From the NCBI RefSeq assembly GCF_018531125.1, contig NZ_JAHDSY010000004.1: a stretch of DNA of 64,000 nt, one strand, 5' to 3'. How positions within the stretch are numbered: the first letter of the stretch is position 1; every line of letters starts with the position of its first letter. Below, one piece after another: positions 34,652 to 44,026 of this stretch. The DNA is from Canibacter zhuwentaonis (GTDB lineage Bacteria > Actinomycetota > Actinomycetes > Actinomycetales > Microbacteriaceae). The translations under genes and the position numbers were made by a program. Below the pieces are notes generated by a model. It saw nothing but the letters and a program-made list of their open reading frames with translations. It did not search any database and had not been told where the DNA came from.

Positions 34652-34681
34652 AATTCAAGCATATCCGATAAACTCAAAGGC

Positions 34682-36853
34682 ATGGAAACGCTTGCTTTAG
34701 AAACTTCTTTGCACAGGGTTCTGGGTGGCGCGACCGCGCAGGCGTTGCAGCGCGCGTTTGAATATGAGACGGTTAAAGATTTACTCTGGCATCTGCCACG
34801 CCGCTATGTTAGGCGCGGCGAGCTGACCGCGCTGTGCGATTTGCCTTTGAACGAACACGTCACAATTACAGGGCAGATTCTTGACGTGCAGCGCCGTGAA
34901 ATGACGCGGCGCGGTGGGTCGTTGCTAAACGTGCGCGTTACGGACGGCACAGGGTTTATAACCCTCACTTTTTTTAATCAGGCCTGGCGCGAGGGCGAGC
35001 TGGTGTCGGGCAGACAAGGGCAGTTTGCCGGTAAGGTAAAAACGTATCAGGGGCAGCTGCAGCTGCAAAACCCCGATTATCAGCTGTTCACGCAGGAGCA
35101 GGTCAGTGCCAGCGGGGTTGATGCGCAGGCTATGCAGCGCGCCGAGGCGTTGGCGTTTTCGCGGGTTATAACCCCGGTTTATGCGGCAACTGCTAAAATC
35201 CCCTCGTGGGTTATTGCAAGCAGCATTAAAACGGTGCTCGATCATTTGCCTGTGCAGCCCGACAAAATCCCCGCCTGGGTGCGTAAAACCGCGGCAGTAT
35301 GCGAGTTTGATGCGGCGCTGCGCGGCGTGCATATGCCGCAATCGCAGAGTGATATTAAACGCGCCCGTGCCAGCCTCAGGTTTCGAGAGGCTTTTGAATT
35401 GCAGCTGTCTCTTGTTGCGCGCGCTCGCAACACCGCCGCGCAGTTCACAGACGCCAGAAAGGCAGTGTCTGGCGGGTATTTAAGCGCTTTTGACGCACAA
35501 CTGCCGTTTCAGCTCACGGCGGATCAGGTTACTGTCGGGGAAAAACTGCAGACCGCGCTCGCGCTCAACTCGCCAATGGCAAAACTGCTGCAGGGTGAGG
35601 TGGGATCTGGTAAAACGGTTGTTGCATTGCGCGCAATGCTGCAGGTTGCAGATAACAACGGGCAGAGTGTGCTGCTCGCACCAACCGAGGTGCTCGCAGG
35701 GCAGCATCTGCTGTCGGTGCAGCAGCTGCTCGGTGATGAGCTAAGCTGCAAACTGCGTCCGGTTTTAATCACGGGGTCGATGAGCGCGGCGCAGCTAAAG
35801 GCGGCGCTGCTCGAGGTTGTTTCGGGCAGGTCAAAAATTGTGATCGGCACTCACGCGCTTTTTAACGACCGGGTTGCATTTTACGATCTGGGGTTGATTG
35901 TTATAGACGAGCAGCACAGATTCGGAGTGGATCAGCGCGAAACACTGCGCCAGAAGGGCAAAAATCCACACCTGCTCGCGATGACAGCAACACCCATTCC
36001 GCGCACGGTTGCACTCACCGCGTTTGGCGAGCTGGAGGTTGTTACGCTGCGGCAGCTGCCCGCAAATCGTCCCCCGATTAGGAGTTTTGCGGTGCACATC
36101 CAGGAGAATCCAGAGCTTAATGTGCGCGCCTGGCAAAAGGCGCGCGAGGAGATCGTAGCGGGCAGGCAGGTGTATGTTGTGTGCCCGGCCATTGAGGGCG
36201 CGGAACAGGACGATCCGTTGTCAGTTTCCGGTGCAGTGAAGCGCCCGCGCGCGAGTGTTTACGATATTGAGGCGGGGCTTAAATCGCGAGCCGATTACGC
36301 CGGTGTGCGCATAGATGTTTTGACCGGGCAGCTTGAAACCGCCGAGAAAGAGCGTGTTATGCGTGAGTTTGCGGCGGGCGAGATTGACCTGTTGGTGGCA
36401 ACAACGGTTGTTGAAGTGGGTGTTAATGTGCCCAATGCGACGGTTATGATCATAGTTGAGGCCGATAGGTTTGGGGTTTCGCAGCTGCACCAGTTGCGCG
36501 GTCGTATCGGCCGTGGTGAGCACGCGAGTATCTGCTTGCTGTTGACGGAAGCGGATCGCACCTCCAAGGCATGGCAGCGTGTGGAGGCGGTGGCGTGCAC
36601 CTCTGACGGTTTTGCGCTTGCTGAAATTGACCTGGAGCAGCGCCGCGAGGGGGATATTTTAGGCACCGCGCAGTCGGGCGCTAAGGCTACCTTGAAGCTT
36701 TTAAGGGTGCTTTTTGACGGCGAGGTGATTTTTCAGGCTCGCGCGCTTGCGGAGCAGCTTTTGGAAGCGGATCCGGAGCTTATAACCGCGCCCGGTTTGC
36801 GCGCCGAGCTTGTTACGGTCGCGGCTAAAGCCGCGGGGATTACTAAGACGTAG
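34682..36853 (+). CDS. recG: ATP-dependent DNA helicase RecG
   Basis: A branch-migrating helicase that remodels stalled forks and recombination intermediates. The N-terminal wedge domain holds an OB fold (about residues 55-135). Walker A is 'GEVGSGKTV' (305-313), DEQH is at 409-412 in place of DEAD/H as in RecG, and 'QLRGRIGRGEHASICLL' is in the C-terminal helicase lobe. 723 residues is normal. It is upstream of coaD in the same direction. Confidence 0.96.
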   Translation: METLALETSLHRVLGGATAQALQRAFEYETVKDLLWHLPRRYVRRGELTALCDLPLNEHVTITGQILDVQRREMTRRGGSLLNVRVTDGTGFITLTFFNQAWREGELVSGRQGQFAGKVKTYQGQLQLQNPDYQLFTQEQVSASGVDAQAMQRAEALAFSRVITPVYAATAKIPSWVIASSIKTVLDHLPVQPDKIPAWVRKTAAVCEFDAALRGVHMPQSQSDIKRARASLRFREAFELQLSLVARARNTAAQFTDARKAVSGGYLSAFDAQLPFQLTADQVTVGEKLQTALALNSPMAKLLQGEVGSGKTVVALRAMLQVADNNGQSVLLAPTEVLAGQHLLSVQQLLGDELSCKLRPVLITGSMSAAQLKAALLEVVSGRSKIVIGTHALFNDRVAFYDLGLIVIDEQHRFGVDQRETLRQKGKNPHLLAMTATPIPRTVALTAFGELEVVTLRQLPANRPPIRSFAVHIQENPELNVRAWQKAREEIVAGRQVYVVCPAIEGAEQDDPLSVSGAVKRPRASVYDIEAGLKSRADYAGVRIDVLTGQLETAEKERVMREFAAGEIDLLVATTVVEVGVNVPNATVMIIVEADRFGVSQLHQLRGRIGRGEHASICLLLTEADRTSKAWQRVEAVACTSDGFALAEIDLEQRREGDILGTAQSGAKATLKLLRVLFDGEVIFQARALAEQLLEADPELITAPGLRAELVTVAAKAAGITKT

Positions 36854-37100
36854 GGGTGCTGCTACCGAAAGTAATATATGCCGAGTTAGTTTCAGTGTCG
36901 TAGGTCATATGCATTGGTCTTATCCTGTGCCGCAGTTTATTGTCTTTATAGATGCACCTGTTATATTATCGAGCTTAATTTACTATAGTATTGTATATGC
37001 TAATTTTCGCATACGCGTTTTTCTTCGTAGTAGGTTACGGGATAGTGGTCGCACAGAGAAAAATATCCTCCAGCTAGTAAAAGCAGAGTAGAGTTATTAT

Positions 37101-37598
37101 GTGAGTTTAACCGCTGTTGTGCCGGGATCTTTTGATCCGCTAACCCTCGGGCATCTAGATGTTGTGCGCCGCGCCAGCAAGATTTTCGACACGGTGCACG
37201 TGCTGGTTGTGGCTAACCCTGATAAAAAAAGTATGCTCGACATCGCAACTCGTGAGCGGTTGACAGCGGCAGCAATTGCAGATGCCGGGCTGCAAAATAG
37301 GGTGCTTGTGCGCACCTGGGAGAGCGGACTGCTCGTGGACTACTGCAAAAAAATCGGCGCGAGCGTGCTAGTCAAGGGCGTGCGCTCGCAGACGGACGTC
37401 GCCTACGAAGTGCCCATGGTGCTGATGAACCGCTCGCTGGCCGATATTGAGACCGTGTTTTTGCTGCCTAACCCTGCTTATTCGATGGTGTCAAGCTCAC
37501 TGGTGCGGCAGGTGCATGCGCTCGGCGGAGACGTGCGCGAGTACGTGCCAGAGTCGGTGCTGCAGTATTTGCAGCGGGTGCGGGCGGTGGATCAATAG
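37101..37598 (+). CDS. coaD: pantetheine-phosphate adenylyltransferase
   Basis: Forms dephospho-CoA from phosphopantetheine and ATP. 'VVPGSFDPLTLGHLDVV' contains the TxGH motif, and 'NPAYSMVSSSLVRQV' is the ISSS-like C-terminal signature. 165 residues is normal. The GTG start has no ribosome binding site; TAGAGT ends 6 bases upstream and could be a -10 box for a leaderless mRNA. A 247-base AT-rich gap precedes it. Confidence 0.95.
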   Translation: MSLTAVVPGSFDPLTLGHLDVVRRASKIFDTVHVLVVANPDKKSMLDIATRERLTAAAIADAGLQNRVLVRTWESGLLVDYCKKIGASVLVKGVRSQTDVAYEVPMVLMNRSLADIETVFLLPNPAYSMVSSSLVRQVHALGGDVREYVPESVLQYLQRVRAVDQ

Positions 37599-37638
37599 CG
37601 CCTTTGCTTAATTTGACTCTTCAGGGTTTAATTGGTGT

Positions 37639-38166
37639 GTGAGTAAAAAACATATTTTTAGGTTCAATATCCGCGATATCTACAATCGCCCCGGGCAAAT
37701 GCGCGAGCTGACGCACGAAGCGCAGCTGACAGAAACCTGGGGTGAGGGTATTTCGCGCGTGAAAGCAGGTGCTGAGGTTGGGCTGCAGATTCGTTTTGAG
37801 TCTGTTCACGAGGGAATTTTGGCGACTGTGAGCGCTGCGACAGAGGCGGAATCTGAGTGCGCGAGATGCCTTAAAAACTTCACGCAGGACATTAAAGTCG
37901 ATTTTACAGAACTTTTCGCGTATAATCTTACTGAAGATGAAGAATACGGGGTTCGTGGCGATCAGATTGATCTGGAATTCCCGCTGCGTGATGCGGTAGT
38001 GCTTGCACTTCCGTTCACTCCTGTGTGTGACAGTGATTGCGAGGGTCTCGACCCGGCAACCGGTGAGCCATATGAGTCGGGCGTAGCAGTTGCAAAAGTG
38101 CCCGAGGTTGATCCTCGATGGGCGGCTCTTGCTGATTTTTCCATTCGTACAGGCAGTAAAAACTAG
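37639..38166 (+). CDS. yceD: DUF177 family protein (YceD-like)
   Basis: A 175-residue protein of the DUF177 family, linked to 23S rRNA/50S accumulation in E. coli and almost always encoded just before rpmF, as here. 'CARCLKNFTQDI' and a later Cys pair ('VCDSDCEGL') may bind metal. The start GTG has no ribosome binding site; TTTAAT ends 6 bases upstream, another possible leaderless promoter. Confidence 0.85.
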   Translation: MSKKHIFRFNIRDIYNRPGQMRELTHEAQLTETWGEGISRVKAGAEVGLQIRFESVHEGILATVSAATEAESECARCLKNFTQDIKVDFTELFAYNLTEDEEYGVRGDQIDLEFPLRDAVVLALPFTPVCDSDCEGLDPATGEPYESGVAVAKVPEVDPRWAALADFSIRTGSKN

Positions 38167-38198
38167 GCTTTAGTTAAACTATTTAGAAAGAGAGCATC

Positions 38199-38402
38199 AT
38201 GGCAGTTCCAAAGCGTAGGTTATCTCGCTCAAACACGCGTCACCGTCGTTCTCAGTGGAAAGCAACGGCTCCAACCCTCGTGAAAACAGTTGAGAATGGT
38301 CGCACCGTTTACAGTGTGCCTCACCGTGCTCGTGTTGTTGAGGACGCGCAGGGTAACGCACTGTTTCTTGAGTATAAAGGTCGTCGCGTAGCTGACGCAT
38401 AA
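38199..38402 (+). CDS. rpmF: 50S ribosomal protein L32
   Basis: A 67-residue large-subunit protein. 'MAVPKRRLSRSNTRHRRSQW' is the L32 N-terminus. The zinc-binding cysteines of the C+ form are absent, so this is the C- (zinc-independent) form. GAAAGAGAG precedes the ATG. It lies between yceD and rnc. Confidence 0.95.
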   Translation: MAVPKRRLSRSNTRHRRSQWKATAPTLVKTVENGRTVYSVPHRARVVEDAQGNALFLEYKGRRVADA

Positions 38403-38405
38403 CGA

Positions 38406-39308
38406 GTGCTTCTTGTGAGCGCTAATAAAAACACTCAAAACTCGTCTGAAATTGCCGGTTATGCTGATATGAAGCATGATCTTGCAACTTCAGACGGGTT
38501 TTTTGCAAGGTTTGAAGTTAAGGTTGAGCAGCAGCTGCTAACTCAAGCGCTAACCCATAGGTCGTGGACGGCGGAGCATCCTGCTGATAAGCACTATGAG
38601 CGCCTGGAGTTTCTGGGTGATTCGGTGCTCGGTTATGTGGTGACCAGGTATATCTATAAAAATCATCGAGGTCTTAACGAGGGTGATCTTTCGCGTCTGC
38701 GAGCATCGCTCGTTTCTGAAGTGGCGCTTGCGTCCGTTGCAAAGCGTTTTGGCTTTGGCGAGTTTTTGCGTCTCGGCAAGGGAGAGGATAAAAACGGCGG
38801 CAGGGAGCGGAAAAAACTGCTTGCAGACACTGTTGAATCTATAATTGCGGCGGTGCTTTTATCAACCGATATTGAGAAAGCAGTAAACTTTGTGCTCTAC
38901 CTGTTAGACGAAGATTTACTCTCGCAGAAACAGTTTCTTACTGTGGAAAACGATCCTAAAACCACGCTGCAAGAGAGGTGCGCAGTTGGCACAGCTCCTG
39001 TCTATGAGGTTGTTGCAGAAGAAGGTCCGCCGCACAATAAGAGATTCACGATTGTGGTTAAAGCTGTGGCTGTTGATGGGCGGGGTGTTTCGGGCACTGG
39101 TTCTGCCAGCAGCAAAAAAGCGGCTGAGACTCTTGCCGCGCAGAGTGCGCTTAGTAAAATGTCGACGGACTTTGCCCACTACACAGGTTATGTGAAAAAA
39201 CATATTAGCAAGCAGGCGAGCAATAACAAAACAAACCTGCTAACACCGAGCAGAAGCCTATTAAAACCGAGCAAAAACTCACCAAATAGATGCGGATGCT
39301 CTGAATAA
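38406..39308 (+). CDS. rnc: ribonuclease III
   Basis: Cleaves double-stranded RNA in rRNA and mRNA processing. The nuclease signature 'ERLEFLGDSVLG' is at about residues 65-76, with 'ADTVESIIAAVLL' carrying a second set of metal ligands. A dsRNA-binding domain follows ('NDPKTTLQERC' to 'SKKAAETLAAQSAL'), then a Lys/Asn/Ser-rich tail of about 35 residues. The start is uncertain: GTG at 38406, GTG at 38415 or ATG at 38469, none with a good ribosome binding site. Its stop overlaps the mutM ATG by one base. Confidence 0.93.
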   Translation: MLLVSANKNTQNSSEIAGYADMKHDLATSDGFFARFEVKVEQQLLTQALTHRSWTAEHPADKHYERLEFLGDSVLGYVVTRYIYKNHRGLNEGDLSRLRASLVSEVALASVAKRFGFGEFLRLGKGEDKNGGRERKKLLADTVESIIAAVLLSTDIEKAVNFVLYLLDEDLLSQKQFLTVENDPKTTLQERCAVGTAPVYEVVAEEGPPHNKRFTIVVKAVAVDGRGVSGTGSASSKKAAETLAAQSALSKMSTDFAHYTGYVKKHISKQASNNKTNLLTPSRSLLKPSKNSPNRCGCSE

Positions 39309-40282
39309 TGCCCGAATTACCAGAAGTTGAGGTTGTGCGCGCGGGTTTGCAGCCTGCGGTGACGGGGGCGCGCGTGCTTAGCGCAAAAGTTTTTGATGCG
39401 CGCTCGCTAAAACGCCACATTAGCCTAACGGAACGCAACAGCGGGCAGCTTGCTCCCTCTCACGGACGCACACTCGACGCTGCAACCCAGAGTCTGCGCG
39501 CCGCCGATTTTGAGCAAAGAATAACCGGCGTTAAACTCGCCGCACCCGTACGGCGGGGCAAGTTTCTGTGGATTCCCATAGCCGACAGCCCACAACCGCA
39601 CACCGCGCTGTTTGCGCACCTTGCGATGAGCGGGCAGCTGCTCTTGCGCGCGCCAGACGCGCCAGACGATAAACACGTGCGAATTAGAATCTTGCTGGAG
39701 AGCGCGGCGGGGCAGCTGATCCGCCTTGATTTCGCAGATCAGCGACGTTTTGGCTCGCTCGCGATTGATCCGCTTGTGCCAACCGCTGATGGCAGGGCTG
39801 CGGGGTGGGGCGATGACGCCTGCGCAATACCGGCGCAGGCGGCGCATATTGCGCGAGATCTGCTTGATGCGGAGTTTGATTTTGCGCGGGTAGCGGCGCG
39901 TTTGAAACTGCGTAACAGCGCGATTAAAAAGTTGCTTTTGGAGCAGCAGCTATGCAGCGGAATCGGTAATATTTACGCGGATGAAGCTCTCTGGGAGGCG
40001 GCTATTCATCCGGAATTGAGGGCGTGCAGAATCAGTGTTGTGCGTTTGCGGCAGCTGCTCGCGGCGGCGGCGGATGTGATGGCGCGGGCGCTTATTGAGG
40101 GCGGCACGAGTTTTGACGCACAGTATGTGAATGTTAATGGCGAGGCGGGCTATTTTGTGCGCAGTCTTAATGCGTACGGGCGCGCGGGCGAGCCTTGTAA
40201 ACGGTGCGGGGAGATTATGCGGCTGTCAAACGCGATTGGGCGGGCATCGCATTATTGTCCGCGGTGTCAGCGCAAGCGATAG
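39308..40282 (+). CDS. mutM: formamidopyrimidine-DNA glycosylase
   Basis: Removes 8-oxoguanine and formamidopyrimidines and nicks the abasic site. The catalytic N-terminus 'MPELPEVEVVRAGL' (P2, E3) is intact, as is 'LCSGIGNIYADEALWEA'. The C-terminal zinc finger has four cysteines, in 'CKRCGEI' and 'YCPRCQRKR'. 324 residues, slightly long. The conserved rnc-mutM pair is usually followed by smc, which is not present here. Confidence 0.96.
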   Translation: MPELPEVEVVRAGLQPAVTGARVLSAKVFDARSLKRHISLTERNSGQLAPSHGRTLDAATQSLRAADFEQRITGVKLAAPVRRGKFLWIPIADSPQPHTALFAHLAMSGQLLLRAPDAPDDKHVRIRILLESAAGQLIRLDFADQRRFGSLAIDPLVPTADGRAAGWGDDACAIPAQAAHIARDLLDAEFDFARVAARLKLRNSAIKKLLLEQQLCSGIGNIYADEALWEAAIHPELRACRISVVRLRQLLAAAADVMARALIEGGTSFDAQYVNVNGEAGYFVRSLNAYGRAGEPCKRCGEIMRLSNAIGRASHYCPRCQRKR

Positions 40283-40340
40283 CTGGCCACGGCAAAGTTG
40301 CTGAGTAGTAAAAATTAAGAGTATCAACTAAAATTGACGG

Positions 40341-40757
40341 GTGCGCACTGAAACAGGAAACCAGCAGACTGACGGGTCGAAACATCGTAGCGCGGGCAAA
40401 ATTTTAATCAGTTTTTATTTAATTCTTGCGATCGCCGCCACGGGAAGATCTTGCTATCAGCTGCTGAGTAAATTTGAGCAGGCGCCTGTTGCCTACTCGC
40501 TTTCCGCAGTTGCCGCGGCTGTTTACATCGTTGCCACGGTTGCGCTTATTAAGGGCGTTAGGTGGCGCGCGGTGGCGCAGGCTGCGCTCGCCTTTGAGCT
40601 TGTGGGCGTGCTGGTTGTTGGCACTTTGAGCCTGACGCACAAAGAGCTTTTTGCGCATCCGAGCGTATGGTCGTATTTCGGGCAGGGCTACCTGTTTATT
40701 CCGCTGGTGTTGCCGGTTATTGGTATGTGGTGGCTGAAATCAGGGGTTGAAAGGTAG
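40341..40757 (+). CDS. conserved small integral membrane protein
   Basis: A 138-residue protein with four predicted membrane segments (about 20-40, 53-70, 78-98 and 110-130) and a hydrophilic N-terminus. Its neighbourhood before ribF and its layout match an uncharacterised actinobacterial membrane family. GTG start; TAAAAT (40329-40334) ends 6 bases before it and no ribosome binding site is present, so the mRNA is probably leaderless. ribF follows after 2 bases. Confidence 0.7.
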   Translation: MRTETGNQQTDGSKHRSAGKILISFYLILAIAATGRSCYQLLSKFEQAPVAYSLSAVAAAVYIVATVALIKGVRWRAVAQAALAFELVGVLVVGTLSLTHKELFAHPSVWSYFGQGYLFIPLVLPVIGMWWLKSGVER

Positions 40758-40759
40758 CT

Positions 40760-41734
40760 GTGCGCACGTTTAGAAGTTTTGCAGCCTTGCCGCAAGACGC
40801 GTTCACCTCTGCAACAGCGGTTGCAATAGGTAAGTTTGACGGCTTGCACCTGGGGCACAGAAAAATTATTACCGAGCTTATTAACACCGCCCGCCAGCGT
40901 GATTACGAGCCCTGTGTTTTCACCTTCACTGATAATCCGCTGGCAACTCTCGCACCCGAAAAGTGCCCGCGCGCGCTCGCTAGCACGGAACAGCGGATCG
41001 AGCTGCTCGCAAAAGCCGGTGTGAGCGCCACGCTGATGGTTGATTTTACGCGCGAGCTTGCCAGGCTAGAACCGGCGGAGTTTGTGTATCGCGTGCTGTT
41101 GCAGGGCATGAATGCGCGCGAAATACTTGTCGGACACGATTTTAAGTTTGGCAAAAACGGCTCAGGCGACGTGCAACTTTTGCGCGAGCTCGGGCAGCAG
41201 CACGGATTTGCTGTGCGGGTGCTCTCCGACATTGAAATTGACGGCGAACGGGTTTCGTCGACGCGGATCCGGGAGCTGTTGGAGCGGGCGGATGTGACGG
41301 GTGCCGCGAAACTGCTGGGTCGCACACAGAGTGTGCGCGGGCTTGTTGTGCATGGCGCGGCGCGCGGGCGCACGCTGGGGTTTCCTACCGCAAATATGCA
41401 GCCGAAGTATGCCGGGTTGGCTCCCGCCGACGGGGTTTACGCCGGATACGCAACGGTCGCTGGTGAAACTTACGCGGCGGCTATTTCTATCGGTGGCAAC
41501 CCGACTTTCACGCCCGATGCGCCCTCGCAGATCGAAGTGCATCTTTTAGACTTTAGCGGCAATATTTACGGTGAATTAATGACCCTGCAGTTTGTTGCGC
41601 ACCTGCGCATGATGACCGCGTACCGGGGAATTGACGCGCTGGTTGCGCAGATTAGCGAAGACGTTGTGAACACGCGGCGTATAATCGCGCCGATCCTGGA
41701 CGGGTTGGCGGATCAACCGCAGGCAGCTAAATAG
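40760..41734 (+). CDS. ribF: bifunctional riboflavin kinase / FAD synthetase
   Basis: Makes FMN from riboflavin and then FAD. The N-terminal adenylyltransferase lobe has 'AIGKFDGLHLGHRKII' and 'VSSTRIRELLERADV'; the C-terminal kinase lobe has 'GRTLGFPTANMQP' and 'VYAGYATV'. 324 residues is normal. GTG start, AAAGG upstream, immediately after the membrane protein gene. Confidence 0.96.
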   Translation: MRTFRSFAALPQDAFTSATAVAIGKFDGLHLGHRKIITELINTARQRDYEPCVFTFTDNPLATLAPEKCPRALASTEQRIELLAKAGVSATLMVDFTRELARLEPAEFVYRVLLQGMNAREILVGHDFKFGKNGSGDVQLLRELGQQHGFAVRVLSDIEIDGERVSSTRIRELLERADVTGAAKLLGRTQSVRGLVVHGAARGRTLGFPTANMQPKYAGLAPADGVYAGYATVAGETYAAAISIGGNPTFTPDAPSQIEVHLLDFSGNIYGELMTLQFVAHLRMMTAYRGIDALVAQISEDVVNTRRIIAPILDGLADQPQAAK

Positions 41735-41870
41735 CGGGGCGGGCGCACATAAACTATTGTGCGAATCTATTATTTCCTGGTATTATTATGCAAAGGTATA
41801 TATTTGTGCTTTTCACGCACATATTTGGTTAATTTTTGTAGCGTTATTACTTCTAAAATCTGGAGATTCT

Positions 41871-44024
41871 GTGACATCCACGGCTGATGCACGCTCGAAA
41901 AATCGTGCGACTGGCAACAAGAACGGCATCCGTTCGCTTGTACGAGGAGGACGTGTGCTTAAAAACGAGGGGATCATCCCGCAGCTTGCGCTCGCGGTGC
42001 GCGAGGTTGAGGCTTCTGCCCGGCGCGGCAAAGCAACCCCGGCAAACAGGGTGCGTTTTCAGGTTGTTGCGCTGCTTGTGCGTGAGGAGCGTGCGCGAGT
42101 GCGCGACGGCACTGATATCAGCGAGGCAGATCGCCAAGAAACCCTAAAAAGACTAGACGGCGTGGCTAATATTCTGGCGAGCGCGGCAAGCCACGATACT
42201 TCGCTAATTCCGCTGCTGCAGCCAGACGCTGTGATAACCGACGCAGCCTTGCAACTGCGCAAAACAATGCTTGAAAAAGCCGGGGTTACAGAGCCCGAAG
42301 AGCTTAGTGTTGAGGTTGCGTCTGCGCGTAAAATGGTCACAGAATCTAAACAGCGGCAGGTTGTGCCGCGGTCAATTGCGCGGCGCGCACGCGCAAATCC
42401 GTTCCTGCCGCCCCCGCAGGGCGTGATAAACCATGAGACTTTGCACACCGGGCTTGCTAACTGGGAGCTTATTGCGCCGCTGCTAAAGGCTTTTGAGCAG
42501 GGCGGGCAGGGCGAGTCGACAATGCAGCTGCCAGAGGCTCCTAAGCGAGACAGGTTTGCGCCTCCTAGGTCAGCTCTGATGCCGCACCAGGCGCGGCTTT
42601 TGGCGAGTGTGCGTGCGGGGCATCGGGAGTTTTTGCTGGCGGATGAGCCGGGTCTTGGCAAAACAGCGCAGTCGCTTTTGGCTGCCTCTGTTGCCGGTGC
42701 GTATCCGCTGCTTGTGGTTGCGCCGAACGTGGTAAAAATGAACTGGGCGCGCGAGGCCGCCAGCTGGACTCCGCAGCGTCGTGTGAGCGTGATTACCGGT
42801 GACGGTAAAGACGTGAATCCGTTCGCCGATATTTTTATTATCAACTACGACATTCTTGAGCGGCATATTTCATGGCTTGCCGCCTTTGGGTTTAAGGGCA
42901 TGGTTATTGACGAGGCGCACATGATTAAAAACGTGACCTCGCAGCGCTCTCGCAACACACTCGAGCTGTCCGCAAAAATTCGCGAGAGCGTGGTTGATCC
43001 GCTGTTGATTGCGCTAACGGGCACGCCGCTCATTAATGATATTGAGGATTTCCGTGCGATCTGGCAGTTTTTGGGCTGGTTGCAGGGCGATGCGCCGGGC
43101 GCAAAACTGCTTAACGAGCTTGAGAAAAACGGGTACACCCCGGCAGATGGTGCGTTTTATCCGGCCGCGAGGCAGTCGGTTATTGATCTTGGAATTGTGC
43201 GCCGCCGTAAAATCGACGTGGCAAAAGACCTGCCCGCAAAGCGGATTATTGACTTGCCGGTGGAGCTTGACACGGATGAAGCGCCAGATATTAAAGCGGC
43301 AGAACGGCAGCTCGCGACTAAACTGTTTAACCAGTTTGCGAAACTTAAGCAGCGCAAACTGGGGCAGAAACTCAGCACTGAGCAGCTGATCCGCGCCGCT
43401 TGTATGCAGGAATACGAGATCGCCGCCGAAAGCGGGGGTGTTAGTGTTTTCACAATGGTGCGCCAAATCGGGCTGGCGAAGGCTGAACTTGCTGCCGATT
43501 ATGCCGCGCAGTTGGCGCGCTCGGTTGGCAAAGTTGTTTTCTTTGCAAAGCACATTGAAGTTATGGATCGTGCGGAGGAGTTTATGCGCGCACGTGGGCT
43601 TGGCGTGAGTTCGATCCGTGGCTCGCAGAGTGCTATTGAGCGGCAGGAGGCGATTGACGCGTTCCAGAATGACCCGCGCGTGAACGTGATTGTGTGCTCT
43701 TTGACAGCTGCGGGCGTGGGTGTTAATTTGCAGGCCAGCTCGAACGTTGTGCTTGCCGAGCTGAGCTGGACCGATGCGGAGCAGACGCAGGCTATCGACC
43801 GCGTGCACCGCATAGGGCAGGAAGAACCCGTTACCGCGTGGCGGATCATTGCCGCGCAAACGGTGGATCAAAAAATCGCAGAGCTGATTGATTCCAAGGC
43901 CGGGCTTGCCGCGCGCGCGCTTGACGGCGCTGAGGCACAGGCGGAAAACAGCGATCCGGTGCAGCTGCGGGTGCTGATTGAGGTGCTGCGGCAAGAACTG
44001 CAGCGGCGTATTAGTACAATATAA
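41871..44024 (+). CDS. SNF2-family DEAD/DEAH helicase
   Basis: A DNA translocase of the SNF2 superfamily, closest in layout to SMARCAL1-like proteins. The N-terminal 230 residues have no clear family. The motor holds 'LADEPGLGKTAQ' (Walker A, about 257-266), 'VIDEAHMIKN' (DEAH 347-350), 'TGTPLIND', and in the second lobe 'CSLTAAGVGVNLQ' and 'QTQAIDRVHRIGQ'. GTG at 41871 with GGAG 5 bases upstream is chosen; the frame extends to 41757 but that part is hydrophobic and unlike the family. pfkA starts 2 bases after the stop. Confidence 0.87.
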   Translation: MTSTADARSKNRATGNKNGIRSLVRGGRVLKNEGIIPQLALAVREVEASARRGKATPANRVRFQVVALLVREERARVRDGTDISEADRQETLKRLDGVANILASAASHDTSLIPLLQPDAVITDAALQLRKTMLEKAGVTEPEELSVEVASARKMVTESKQRQVVPRSIARRARANPFLPPPQGVINHETLHTGLANWELIAPLLKAFEQGGQGESTMQLPEAPKRDRFAPPRSALMPHQARLLASVRAGHREFLLADEPGLGKTAQSLLAASVAGAYPLLVVAPNVVKMNWAREAASWTPQRRVSVITGDGKDVNPFADIFIINYDILERHISWLAAFGFKGMVIDEAHMIKNVTSQRSRNTLELSAKIRESVVDPLLIALTGTPLINDIEDFRAIWQFLGWLQGDAPGAKLLNELEKNGYTPADGAFYPAARQSVIDLGIVRRRKIDVAKDLPAKRIIDLPVELDTDEAPDIKAAERQLATKLFNQFAKLKQRKLGQKLSTEQLIRAACMQEYEIAAESGGVSVFTMVRQIGLAKAELAADYAAQLARSVGKVVFFAKHIEVMDRAEEFMRARGLGVSSIRGSQSAIERQEAIDAFQNDPRVNVIVCSLTAAGVGVNLQASSNVVLAELSWTDAEQTQAIDRVHRIGQEEPVTAWRIIAAQTVDQKIAELIDSKAGLAARALDGAEAQAENSDPVQLRVLIEVLRQELQRRISTI

Positions 44025-44026
44025 CC

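Noticed and set aside
36810..37091. A 93-codon plus-strand frame between recG and coaD
   Set aside because: It begins inside recG in another frame, has no ribosome binding site and its product has no recognisable features.
43014..43994. A 326-codon open frame on the minus strand, antisense to the SNF2-type helicase
   Set aside because: It lies wholly within a clear helicase gene, has no family signature and no ribosome binding site. Its length follows from the codon pattern of the true gene.
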